From assembly GCF_003259615.1 (NCBI RefSeq), contig NZ_QLLR01000022.1, positions 1 through 64,000 of the forward strand: DNA of 64,000 nucleotides. Reading direction: 5' to 3'. A program made the translations under genes and the position numbers. Positions 1-7,522 of the stretch are shown here, in pieces (the first letter of the stretch is position 1; each line of letters starts with the position of its first letter). The DNA comes from Pedobacter cryoconitis. GTDB taxonomy: Bacteria > Bacteroidota > Bacteroidia > Sphingobacteriales > Sphingobacteriaceae. The notes beneath the pieces were generated by a model. It worked only from the letters and a program-made list of their open reading frames with translations. It ran no database searches and was not told where the DNA came from.

Positions 1-12
1 TGACCTCCCCCC
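1..12 (+). repeat. Left terminal inverted repeat of the IS
   Basis: TGACCTCCCCCC pairs with the complement of 1207-1218, with a single mismatch at the fourth base. The window begins exactly at this end. Confidence 0.75.
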
Positions 13-81
13 GAAAAACCGGACTGCTGAAAAGTCGAAAAAATCAGGGCAATTACGTAATTTAAACATACAGTAATTGTT

Positions 82-348
82 ATGAAAAAAAGCAAGTTTA
101 CAGAAGCGCAGATTGCCTTTGCGCTGCAGCAGGCAGAGACAGGAGTCTCAGTAGAGGAAGTATGCCGGAAGATGGGAATTCATCAGGCTACTTTTTACAA
201 TTGGAAGAAGAAATTTGGCGGTCTGGGGGTAACTGAACTTAGACGTTTACGTCAGTTAGAGGATGAGAATACCAAACTCAAACAACTGGTCGCTGATTTA
301 AGTCTGGACAAACATATGTTGCAGGATGTACTTAAAAAAAAGCTTTAA
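82..348 (+). CDS. IS3-family transposase OrfA (helix-turn-helix subunit)
   Basis: This 88-residue protein is the DNA-binding half of an IS3-family transposase. Residues 5-45 form the HTH_Tnp_1 fold (KFTEAQIAFAL ... VCRKMGIHQATFYNWKKK). Residues 50-88 form the leucine-zipper-like part (LRRLRQLEDEN ... DLSLDKHMLQDVL). It recognises the element's ends and dimerises. The length and sequence pattern are typical of the IS407 group. The frame ends just after the A8-G run at 334-342, where -1 slippage would fuse it to OrfB. OrfA looks intact; the partner frame does not. Confidence 0.9.
   Translation: MKKSKFTEAQIAFALQQAETGVSVEEVCRKMGIHQATFYNWKKKFGGLGVTELRRLRQLEDENTKLKQLVADLSLDKHMLQDVLKKKL
336..342 (+). 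promoter_or_regulatory. Programmed -1 ribosomal frameshift site (A_AAA_AAG)
   Basis: In the orfA frame the codons AAA (337-339) and AAG (340-342) follow an A. Slippage by -1 reads on as ...KK-ALRPAQLKGLAEALV, the usual joint of the OrfAB fusion transposase in this IS group. The orfA stop TAA follows at 346-348. Confidence 0.8.
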
Positions 349-1179
349 GGCCAGCCCAATTGAAGGGGCTGGCCGAAGCTTTAGTGGTCAATTACAAAGT
401 TTCTGTGCATCGGGCTTGTGAGGTCACTAAATTCTGTCGTTCCATGTGGTACTATAAAAAGCTAGGTCGAGATGATCAGGTGATTAGAATGCGGATGAAA
501 GAAATTGCTGAAACTCGGGTTAGATATGGCAGTGAGAGGATATTCATCTTACTTCGTCGTGAAAGGATTCAAGGATAGCTATAATCGAGTCTATAGGCTT
601 TATAAGCTGGAAGGATTAAATCTGCGCACTAAGAGGCCAAGAAGAAATCGGTCGGGTGTTCATCGCTTGGAACGGGCGCTACCCTCGCATATAAACGAGT
701 GTTGGAGTATGGATTTTGTTTCCGATCAGCTGTTTGACGGACGGAAATTCCGATCCTTAACTATAGTTGATAATTATACAAGATTTTGTCTCGATATTTA
801 CCCAGAACAAGGTATAAAAGGAGAACAGGTTGTGACTGTTTTAGAAAGATTAAAAGAGCATTATATGGTCGTTCCAGAAAAAATTAGGGTAGACAACGGA
901 AGTGAATTTATCTCAAAAGCTTTGGACAAATGGGCCTATGATAACCATGTTATACTCGATTTCTCTCGTCCAGGAAAACCTACGGATAACGCATATATTG
1001 AATCTTTTAATGGAAGTTTTCGTGATGAATGCTTAAATACAAACTGGTTCTTATCACTGGAGGATGCAACAGAAAAAATTGAAGCGTGGAGAACAGAATA
1101 CAATACCTTTAGACCTCATAGTTCCTTAGAGGGATTAACGCCTCAGGAAGTGTGGGAAAAATGCCAATTAAAGCTCTGA
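342..1179 (+). pseudogene. IS3-family transposase OrfB (DDE integrase), frameshifted
   Basis: This is the catalytic half of the transposase (rve fold). The first part, after the -1 frameshift, runs in the third frame to a TAG stop at 576-578. The rest, with the catalytic residues, continues in the first frame to 1179. Visible DDE elements are WSMDFVSD, RVDNGSEF and AYIESFNG, followed by NTFRPHSSLEG near the end. Around 556-570 the reading suggests one extra A: RREGFKDSYNRVYRLY would be restored if GAAAGG were GAAGG. The adjacent stretch (YGSERIF instead of the usual YGYRRIH type) also looks altered. This is not the normal orfA/orfB slippage position. I infer an inactive copy; a sequencing error in the A run is the main alternative. 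Confidence 0.8.
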
Positions 1180-1206
1180 TTTTCGAATTTACGGTGTCTG
1201 AAAATT

Positions 1207-1218
1207 GGGGGGAGCTCA
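1207..1218 (-). repeat. Right terminal inverted repeat of the IS
   Basis: Read on the minus strand this is TGAGCTCCCCCC, 11 of 12 identical to the left end. Its terminal TGA supplies an in-frame stop codon to the truncated integrase gene on the minus strand. Confidence 0.75.
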
Positions 1219-1524
1219 GTTTCTATAACTGTTCCTGAGCATTGAAGGGCTTACTACCTCATGCTTTGATTGTAGTATTGTAAAATGCTTTTCAAGCTCA
1301 CATTGTATCCTGTTTAATGCAGAATTGATGCTTTTTGCCTCTGGGCAAGGCAAGATCCTTTTCTTTTCCATATCCCACCTATCACTAGGAATTTTTTTGG
1401 CTATAGAGAACTCTATCTGGTTTCCATCAATGGAAATTCTACAGATAATAGGGGCATAGCCGTTGATGTCAGCTTTTGATTTACGGTGCCAAAAAAGAAT
1501 TGACAGGTTTTGGTTACTTTTCAT
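1216..1524 (-). pseudogene. Tyrosine recombinase/integrase, N-terminal fragment cut by the IS
   Basis: The 102-residue frame begins MKSNQNLSILFW and has the look of the Arm-DNA-binding domain of Bacteroidota tyrosine integrases (beta strands around YAPIICRISIDG, then IPSDRWDMEKK and a helix, NRIQCELEKHF). Full-length relatives are about 400 residues, so the core-binding region and the catalytic domain (R...HxxR...Y) are missing. The frame runs straight into the IS right end and borrows its stop codon there. The gene points away from a tRNA-Lys gene whose 3' end faces it, the normal arrangement of an integrase beside its att site. It probably mobilised an island left of the window and is now non-functional. 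Confidence 0.75.
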
Positions 1525-1740
1525 TTCTCAATCTGTTAAAGTTAAAAACTTGTTTATGGCCGGATAACCCGGTAACAGCTTGCTCTTAATAATTTGGAGT
1601 CTAATGAATCTTTTAGACTGGTGCCCAAACTTAGCAATTAGAATCGGGCACCAGTTAGGGCACCATTCAGATTGGTTTCAGTTGGTATGAAATGACTTAT
1701 TATTTTTTGAAAAACGCCTTTTGAAAAACATTTTAAACAG
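1525..1740. other. Gene-free stretch between integrase fragment and tRNA-Lys, with a 10-bp inverted repeat
   Basis: There is no convincing gene here. A perfect 10-bp inverted repeat (ACTGGTGCCC at 1617-1626, GGGCACCAGT at 1646-1655, 19-nt loop) is followed by a further GGGCACC at 1658-1664. This is the place for integrase expression signals and recombinase arm sites. The repeats could be such binding sites, but that is inference. Confidence 0.4.
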
Positions 1741-1765
1741 AAAAGGCGCAATTTCTTGCGCCTTT
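1741..1765 (-). terminator. Intrinsic terminator of tRNA-Lys
   Basis: On the minus strand, directly after the tRNA, a stem of about 10 bp (AAAGGCGCAA / TTGCGCCTTT) encloses a short GAAA loop and is followed by T-rich sequence. Confidence 0.7.
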
Positions 1766-1767
1766 CG

Positions 1768-1840
1768 TGATCCCGCTGGGATTCGAACCCAGGACCACTA
1801 CATTAAAAGTGTAATGCTCTACCAGCTGAGCTACGGAATC
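1768..1840 (-). tRNA. tRNA-Lys (anticodon TTT)
   Basis: The 73-nt minus-strand sequence folds as a cloverleaf. The 7-bp acceptor stem is GATTCCG/CGGGATC with one G-T pair, with discriminator A. The D arm is GCTCAGCTGGTAGAGC. The anticodon stem-loop has CTTTTAA in the loop, giving anticodon TTT. The T arm contains GGTTCGAATCC. CCA is not encoded. Its 3' end faces the integrase fragment, so this gene is the likely attachment site of the neighbouring island. Confidence 0.95.
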
Positions 1841-1918
1841 ATTAATTCCTCTTGTTTAAGGAGGTGCGAAGATAGAAAATAAAAATTAATACACACTATA
1901 CTTCATAAAAAAACAACG

Positions 1919-3832
1919 TTAAAATAACTGTAATGTTGTAGACTGTTGATTTCCAGACGATGTTTTTGTCTTTAAACTAGCCCTTGCATGATGTTCTGTA
2001 ATCCAGGAAATATAGTTTTCGGCCTTAATTGGTTCTTTTAACAAACCTGTTGCTAATTGCAGCAGAGAAATCCGGTGCTCAATTACCGGTCTATACTTCT
2101 GAAAAAGATGTTGCAGCTCCTGCTGAACCTTGTTTTTTGGTTTAATCCTGATATTCTTGTTCACAGGATTTAAAACCTGTAAATTAATCTCCTTTGTAAA
2201 ATACGTTGCTGCAGATTCAATTCTTTCCTGTAATGCCGGCAAATCATTAAAACCAGTTTGTTTATGTAAATTGATAACCTGAGTCTGAAAACGGTCAGCT
2301 AAAACAATCAAACTCTTAATTGATTTCCTCAGCTGAGAGAACAATACTGCATATTCCGGAATATTTGATCTGACAATTTCGGGGCGGGAGGTAACCGATT
2401 CCAGCTCACTCAGCAACTTATTCAATGAAAAGTGGTTCAGAACAAGCTGAAGAATAAATCCCTGCTGTCCGCTCACCAAAAGATCATCCAGCTCATCATC
2501 CTGTACAGACTTCATATAATTGATAACTTCTGTATTTGACCTTAAACTTTCCGTGCTGATCTTCGATTTCAAAATCAACCCATTAAGCGTTCTCACACGG
2601 CTCAAAGCCACATATACCTGCCCGGCTATAAACGATTTCCCCGCATCAATTATCGCATGGTCAAAAGTTAAACCCTGACTTTTGTGAATAGTCACTGCCC
2701 AGGCCAGTTTAACCGGATACTGAGAAAATTCACCAACCTGTTGCTGTACAATAACCTCTTCAGTATCTGTTTTATATTCGAAAGACTGCCACGAAGTCTT
2801 CTCTAACAACAAATCATCTTCATGAGGAAAGGAAATATAGATCTCCCCATCTTTAACAGATTTAATCTTTCCAATCTTTCCATTGTAAAACTTTCTGTTA
2901 TCCCCGGTATCATTCTTAATGAACATGACCTGTGCACCTTCCTTTAACTTCAGCGTCTGTTCTGCCTGTAAACCAGCATCCCTGAACTCGCCGCTAGTCT
3001 CAGCAGTAAAAGTATACTCCTCACCAGGAAGCTCATCTAATTTCGCCTTATTAACGGTATTCGCTTCTGCATTATGTGAAGTGATAATAATCGGGCTCAA
3101 TTCATCCGTTGCAAGAAAATCCGGATCATATCTTTTATTTAATAAAGCCAGATCAGCTTCAGTAATCTGATTATTTCTGATACTATTTAAAATATTAACG
3201 AATTCTGGTTCCGTCTGGCGAAATACTGTAGTTAATTCTATCTGTAAAAGCGGATTTCTGCGGATAACATAGCCCTCAAAAAAATAAGGGGAAGCATAAG
3301 CTCTGCTCAAAAATGCCCATTCCTCTCTCTTAGTGACCGGGGGCAATTGATACAAATCACCTATAAGCAACAACTGTACCCCTCCAAAAGGGATATTGTT
3401 TTTTCTTACAGAACGGAGTATGGCATCAATCATATCCATTAAATCACAACGAACCATAGAGATCTCATCGATAATCAATAACTCTAATTCATTGAACAAC
3501 GTCGTCTTTTCTCTATTGTAACTTAAATCATTGACCATAGACTCAATCGAGGTAATGCCCAATTGTAAATCTTCCAGACCAATTTCACCAGGAAAAAAAG
3601 AACCGGCCGGTAATTGGAAAAAAGAGTTGATTGTCGTGCCCTTAGCATTCATTGCAGCCACACCAGTAGGGGCAACCACCACCATTTTTTTTGAACTCTC
3701 TTCTTTTATTCTTTTCAGGAGTGTAGTTTTTCCAGTTCCAGCTTTTCCCGTAAGAAAAATGCTCTGATTAGTGTACTCAATAAATGATAATATCTTGTCG
3801 AAAATTGAATTAGAAGGCCCGCCGTTACTCAT
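1919..3832 (-). CDS. Pif1/RecD-like SF1 DNA helicase
   Basis: The 637-residue protein is an ATP-dependent superfamily 1 helicase. Visible motifs are the Walker A P-loop GKAGTGKTT (29-37), PTGVAA (55-60), Walker B IDEIS (121-125), LIGDLYQLPP (146-155), VFRQ (203-206), the UvrD_C_2-type TIHKSQGLTF (381-390) and YVALSR (407-412). The first 430 residues cover the helicase core. The remaining 200 residues are helical and contain no motif I can name. Pif1-like enzymes unwind forked or structured DNA during replication and repair; the specific role here is not shown by the sequence. The ATG at 3832 sits 4 nt after a TAAATTTG element, supporting this start. The gene is divergent from guaB. Confidence 0.88.
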   Translation of the reverse strand: MSNGGPSNSIFDKILSFIEYTNQSIFLTGKAGTGKTTLLKRIKEESSKKMVVVAPTGVAAMNAKGTTINSFFQLPAGSFFPGEIGLEDLQLGITSIESMVNDLSYNREKTTLFNELELLIIDEISMVRCDLMDMIDAILRSVRKNNIPFGGVQLLLIGDLYQLPPVTKREEWAFLSRAYASPYFFEGYVIRRNPLLQIELTTVFRQTEPEFVNILNSIRNNQITEADLALLNKRYDPDFLATDELSPIIITSHNAEANTVNKAKLDELPGEEYTFTAETSGEFRDAGLQAEQTLKLKEGAQVMFIKNDTGDNRKFYNGKIGKIKSVKDGEIYISFPHEDDLLLEKTSWQSFEYKTDTEEVIVQQQVGEFSQYPVKLAWAVTIHKSQGLTFDHAIIDAGKSFIAGQVYVALSRVRTLNGLILKSKISTESLRSNTEVINYMKSVQDDELDDLLVSGQQGFILQLVLNHFSLNKLLSELESVTSRPEIVRSNIPEYAVLFSQLRKSIKSLIVLADRFQTQVINLHKQTGFNDLPALQERIESAATYFTKEINLQVLNPVNKNIRIKPKNKVQQELQHLFQKYRPVIEHRISLLQLATGLLKEPIKAENYISWITEHHARASLKTKTSSGNQQSTTLQLF

Positions 3833-3836
3833 TCCG

Positions 3837-3844
3837 CAAATTTA
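3837..3844 (-). promoter_or_regulatory. -7 promoter element TAAATTTG for the helicase gene
   Basis: On the minus strand TAAATTTG matches the Bacteroidota TAnnTTTG consensus exactly and ends 4 nt before the helicase ATG. No good -33 TTG is visible. The transcription start would fall at or next to the start codon, implying a leaderless or nearly leaderless mRNA. Confidence 0.5.
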
Positions 3845-3901
3845 ACCGATTAATTACAAAATGCTAACGTAAATTTCTGTGTTTTTTTCCATTAAAGAGT
3901 C

Positions 3902-3909
3902 TATCTTTG
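3902..3909 (+). promoter_or_regulatory. -7 promoter element TATCTTTG for guaB
   Basis: TATCTTTG matches TAnnTTTG exactly and ends 3 nt before the guaB ATG at 3913. Upstream there is only a T-run and no clear TTG at -33. As with the divergent helicase gene, the mRNA would start at about the start codon. Confidence 0.5.
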
Positions 3910-3912
3910 CAA

Positions 3913-5400
3913 ATGGCAAAATACTTAAAAGAAACCTCGAGAACTTTCAGTGAATTTCTCTTAATACCAGGACTAACATCTTTTGATTGCGTACCTGATA
4001 ATGTATCCTTAAAGACCTCACTGGTTAAATACCGGAAAGGTGAAAAATCATCAATAGAACTTAATATACCTTTCGTGTCAGCAATTATGCAGTCAGTTTC
4101 TGATGATCAGATGGCTATTGCGCTGGCAAAAAATGGCGGCTTATCATTTGTATTTGGATCTCAGACTATCCAAAAGCAAGTAGAAATGATCGAAAAGGTT
4201 AAACAACATAAATCTGGCTTCGTGATTAGTACCGCTAATCTGATCGCAGAAAATACATTAAAGGATGTTATTGCTTTAAAAGCGAAAACAGGTCACTCTA
4301 CTATTGCTATAACTGATAATGGTACTGCCAATGGCAAACTGATCGGTATTGTTACCGGCAGAGATTATAGAATTGGCACAGACTTAATGGATAAGAAAGT
4401 CAAAGAATTCATGACCCCTTTTTCCAAACTGATTACTGCAAAAGTCGGAATTACCCTGAGCGAAGCCAATAGCATCATCTGGGAACATAAGTTAAACAGC
4501 CTTCCTGTAGTTGATGAAGATAATAACTTCAAGTTTTTTGTTTTCAGAAAAGATTATGATAACCATAAAGACAATCCTTTAGAACTATCTGACGACACTA
4601 AAAAACTAATCGTAGGTGCTGGTATCAACACAAGAGATTATAAAGACAGAGTTCCTGCACTGGTTAATGCCGGAGCAGACGTTTTATGTATTGACTCTTC
4701 TGATGGATATTCTGAATGGCAAAAAGCAACATTAGAATATATTAAAGCAGAATATGGTGACCGCGTTAAAGTTGGAGCCGGAAATGTAGTTGACAAAGAA
4801 GGGTTCTTATACCTTGTTGAAGCAGGCGCTGATTTTGTAAAAGTTGGTGTTGGGGGCGGATCAATCTGTATCACCAGGGAAACAAAAGGAATAGGCAGAG
4901 GACAAGCAACTGCTTTGATCGAAATCGCTGAAGCAAGAGATCAATACTTCGAACAAACAGGGATCTATATTCCAATCTGTTCGGATGGTGGAATAGCTCA
5001 GGATTACCATATGGCCATTGCACTGGCAATGGGAGCTGATTTTATTATGATGGGCAGATATTTTGCCAGATTTGATGAAAGCCCTACCCATAAAGTATTA
5101 GTTGGTGGTAATTACATGAAAGAATACTGGGGTGAAGGCTCTAACCGCGCCAGAAACTGGGAACGTTATGATATGGGTGGTTCTACAGGACTAAAGTTTG
5201 AAGAAGGTGTAGATAGTTATGTTCCTTACGCCGGGTCTTTAAAAGATAATTTAGACGTTACTGTTGGAAAAATTAAATCAACCATGTGCAGCTGCGGATT
5301 TACAACCATTGCGAAGTTTAAGGAAGATGCGAAACTTACTTTGGTTTCTTCTGTAAGTATCGTAGAAGGTGGAGCACATGATGTACTAGTGAGAGAATAA
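3913..5400 (+). CDS. guaB: IMP dehydrogenase
   Basis: This enzyme oxidises IMP to XMP with NAD+, the committed step of GMP synthesis in the cytosol. The 495-residue protein is a TIM barrel with two CBS motifs inserted at about residues 98-215. The catalytic loop reads GGGSICITR with the nucleophile Cys319; the common form is GPGSICTTR, so this is a variant loop. Other markers are CIDSSDGYSEW (259-269), CSDGGI and the flap region around YWGEGSNRARNW. I chose the ATG at 3913 over a TTG six bases upstream because the upstream codon overlaps the TATCTTTG promoter element. It is a housekeeping gene divergent from the helicase and convergent with the PAP2 gene. Confidence 0.93.
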   Translation: MAKYLKETSRTFSEFLLIPGLTSFDCVPDNVSLKTSLVKYRKGEKSSIELNIPFVSAIMQSVSDDQMAIALAKNGGLSFVFGSQTIQKQVEMIEKVKQHKSGFVISTANLIAENTLKDVIALKAKTGHSTIAITDNGTANGKLIGIVTGRDYRIGTDLMDKKVKEFMTPFSKLITAKVGITLSEANSIIWEHKLNSLPVVDEDNNFKFFVFRKDYDNHKDNPLELSDDTKKLIVGAGINTRDYKDRVPALVNAGADVLCIDSSDGYSEWQKATLEYIKAEYGDRVKVGAGNVVDKEGFLYLVEAGADFVKVGVGGGSICITRETKGIGRGQATALIEIAEARDQYFEQTGIYIPICSDGGIAQDYHMAIALAMGADFIMMGRYFARFDESPTHKVLVGGNYMKEYWGEGSNRARNWERYDMGGSTGLKFEEGVDSYVPYAGSLKDNLDVTVGKIKSTMCSCGFTTIAKFKEDAKLTLVSSVSIVEGGAHDVLVRE

Positions 5401-5410
5401 ACTATAAATG

Positions 5411-5449
5411 ATATTATTCAAGGTGCCAGTCTGGTATCTTGAATAATAT
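5411..5449. terminator. Bidirectional hairpin between guaB and the PAP2 gene
   Basis: A 17-bp stem (5411-5427 with 5433-5449, two G-T pairs) encloses a 5-nt loop, AGTCT. The outer 12 bp (ATATTATTCAAG/CTTGAATAATAT) are perfect. It lies between two converging genes. There is no long T-run, so efficiency is uncertain. Confidence 0.65.
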
Positions 5450-5465
5450 TTATAAGCGACATTAT

Positions 5466-6863
5466 TTACCAGATAAAAGCAGTAATTCCAAGTCCAAAAG
5501 TAATATTGTTATACCTGGTTTTTCCCTGGGTTTCCGGAAGACGCTGATAACCCAAATGCCCATCATTATCTATATCATTTAACACATCTATATCAAACTT
5601 ATGGGTAGAAGCGAAATAACTGGTATAGGCTTTAATTGCAGTGTTTCGGCCAATGCGTTTCTGAATACCTACTCCAACAGACCAGCTGCCCGCTGTTTTT
5701 GGCTGATATCTTGCATAAGGTAACTCTGCTGTTCCAAATTCCTTCTGATATTCTGGCTTAATATCCAGGATAAAATTTCCATTGCTTCCAGAAGAAATCC
5801 CTGCATTCAATTTTGCGGTAATAAACCAGTTATTTGCTAATGGCAAGCTAAAATAAGGGCCAATATTTAAATATTTGACACCAAGGGCCTGCGTGTATAA
5901 CCCATTACTGATTTCTAATATATTAGGATCAAGGCTGGCATGATCTGAATTTAAAGGAAAACTGGTAAATGCAAATTCACCCCCAATACCGATGTTTTTA
6001 TTAAGAAACCAGGCACCTTCCATACCCATACTGAAACCATCTTTATTGAATATGTTTTCGTGTGCTGTTCCTGTAAGTCTCTTACTGGTTGCAATAGCGT
6101 AACCCACATGTAACTCCACAAAACCAGGGTTATTACTGATCGGAACAGGGTTGTTTTTTACAGGTGCATTCATCCCCCTGTTTTTCATAATCTGGTCAGT
6201 AACAAAATAGCCCAGTTCTGTAGAAATTATACCTACTCCGGCACCTGCAAGTACATCTGTAATCCAATGCCGGTTATTCAGACCACGACCAAGCGCAGTT
6301 GCTGTGGCCATCGCATAACCTGAAATACCAATTAAAGGGTAACCATATTGTCCATATTCCTTGTCCAGCATAGTTGCATTCATGAAAGCGGTAGCAGTAT
6401 GTCCTGAAGGAAAGGAATTATTGGAACTCCCATCAGGGCGCTCAACTTTACTGGTAGATTTAATACCATTAACCATTGCGCCCATAATTCCCATAGAGAA
6501 GGCATAAGAGATAAAAGTTCGTTTTGGGGTATGCTTCCCTTTGACATTAAAAGCATTCAAGGCTACCACAGCGGCGGCTGGCGCATACTGCAGATAATCA
6601 TCATATCTGTAATGGAAATCCGGAATAAACCTGTTTCTTACCTCTCTGACTGTTTCCTGATGGGGCCAGGCAAAGGCAGTAGTGCCAAATAAAATGAGTG
6701 GAACGGTCGTTTTTTTTATAATATTTCTTTTCCAGAAGCTATTAACGGGCTGCGTTAGTAAAAGACTATCAGTATATTGTGCGTTTGCAGTTGCTGTATG
6801 AAGGACGAATAGGAGAAGGAACAGAAACTTAAGATTCAGTTTACTTATACAGGGAATTAACAT
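5466..6863 (-). CDS. PAP2-family phosphatase fused to an outer-membrane beta-barrel
   Basis: The 465-residue protein has a signal peptide (residues 1-29, ending ANAQ) and a PAP2 phosphatase domain. The three phosphatase signatures are K135-x6-R142-P143, SGH (152-154), and R193-x5-H199-x3-D203. Residues from about 245 onward show alternating strands with aromatic ends and a C-terminal ITAFIW, typical of an outer-membrane barrel. PAP2 enzymes dephosphorylate lipid phosphates or pyrophosphates. The barrel fusion would place this activity at the outer membrane, possibly in lipid A or undecaprenyl phosphate remodelling (inference). It diverges from the Crp-type gene with a 72-bp gap. Confidence 0.82.
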   Translation of the reverse strand: MLIPCISKLNLKFLFLLLFVLHTATANAQYTDSLLLTQPVNSFWKRNIIKKTTVPLILFGTTAFAWPHQETVREVRNRFIPDFHYRYDDYLQYAPAAAVVALNAFNVKGKHTPKRTFISYAFSMGIMGAMVNGIKSTSKVERPDGSSNNSFPSGHTATAFMNATMLDKEYGQYGYPLIGISGYAMATATALGRGLNNRHWITDVLAGAGVGIISTELGYFVTDQIMKNRGMNAPVKNNPVPISNNPGFVELHVGYAIATSKRLTGTAHENIFNKDGFSMGMEGAWFLNKNIGIGGEFAFTSFPLNSDHASLDPNILEISNGLYTQALGVKYLNIGPYFSLPLANNWFITAKLNAGISSGSNGNFILDIKPEYQKEFGTAELPYARYQPKTAGSWSVGVGIQKRIGRNTAIKAYTSYFASTHKFDIDVLNDIDNDGHLGYQRLPETQGKTRYNNITFGLGITAFIW

Positions 6864-6886
6864 GGGCGAATATATTAATTTACATT

Positions 6887-6894
6887 TATATTTG
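6887..6894 (+). promoter_or_regulatory. -7 promoter element TATATTTG for the Crp/Fnr-type gene
   Basis: TATATTTG matches TAnnTTTG exactly and lies 41 nt before the chosen ATG. No clear TTG is seen at the -33 position. Confidence 0.4.
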
Positions 6895-6935
6895 TTTCTA
6901 CTTTGTAAAAGGGCTTCTTATTAATATAATTGTGG

Positions 6936-7517
6936 ATGTTTGACGTTTTCTTTTCTCATATTCTGGCAAAAGTATCATTAACCGAGGAGGAGAAGATTAC
7001 TATAAAAGAGTTTTTTGTCTTCAGGAAACTTCGGAAAAAACAATATTTGCTTCAGGAAGGAGAGGTCTGCAAGTACATGTCATTTGTAGTAAAGGGACTG
7101 GTCAGGTCTTATAATGTTGATGAAAAAGGGGATGAGCATATGAATATGTTTGCCTGGGAGGGATGGTGGATTTCGGATATGAGAAGCTTCCTCTCCGGAG
7201 AAAAAGCCGTTTTCAACATAGATGCTATAGAGCATTCCGAACTTTTGACAATTACTCACGCAGATTTTGAAGAAATGACTTTAAAAGTCCCGGTAATGGA
7301 TCGTTATTTTCGTCTTCTTTTTCAGAATAGCCTGGTTACTAAAGAGCGCAGATTAGTCAGTTCTATCACAGATGCAGCAGAAGAAAAGTATATCCGGCTA
7401 ACGCAATACAGTCCGGAAATCATTCAACGAATTCCCCAGAATCTGATTGCATCTTACCTGGGCATCACTCCTGAAACCTTAAGCCGTATCAAGAAGAAAA
7501 TTGCGCTGCGCAAGTAA
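6936..7517 (+). CDS. Crp/Fnr-family transcriptional regulator (cNMP-binding fold)
   Basis: The 193-residue protein has a cyclic-nucleotide-binding beta-roll (about 20-125; YLLQEGEVCKYMSFVVKGLVR) and a C-terminal winged helix (QNLIASYLGITPETLSRIKKKI at about 168-190). This is the compact type common in Bacteroidota. The canonical cAMP-contacting residues are not recognisable, so the ligand is unknown. ATG at 6936 is preferred over an in-frame TTG at 6930. Whether it regulates the divergent PAP2 gene or the NRPS operon cannot be told from sequence. Confidence 0.82.
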   Translation: MFDVFFSHILAKVSLTEEEKITIKEFFVFRKLRKKQYLLQEGEVCKYMSFVVKGLVRSYNVDEKGDEHMNMFAWEGWWISDMRSFLSGEKAVFNIDAIEHSELLTITHADFEEMTLKVPVMDRYFRLLFQNSLVTKERRLVSSITDAAEEKYIRLTQYSPEIIQRIPQNLIASYLGITPETLSRIKKKIALRK

Positions 7518-7522
7518 AGGGA

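Larger units (their letters stand above)
1..1218 (+). mobile_element. IS3-family insertion sequence, IS407 group, probably inactive
   Basis: The ends are imperfect inverted repeats: bases 1-12 (TGACCTCCCCCC) and the complement of 1207-1218 (TGAGCTCCCCCC) match at 11 of 12 positions. Inside are orfA (helix-turn-helix) and orfB (DDE integrase), joined by a classic A_AAA_AAG -1 frameshift site at 336-342. The orfA protein closely follows the IS407-group pattern. orfB carries an extra frame disruption near 560-575, so a complete transposase is probably not made. The left flank is outside the window, so a target-site duplication cannot be checked; the bases following the right end are GTTT. The element interrupts a tyrosine integrase gene. 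Confidence 0.88.

Noticed and set aside
360..578. Separate small gene of 72 codons
   Set aside because: Its sequence is the start of IS3 OrfB; it is the piece before the frame disruption, not an independent gene.
3907..3912. TTG at 3907 as the guaB start
   Set aside because: It falls inside the TATCTTTG promoter element; ATG at 3913 gives the normal family N-terminus.
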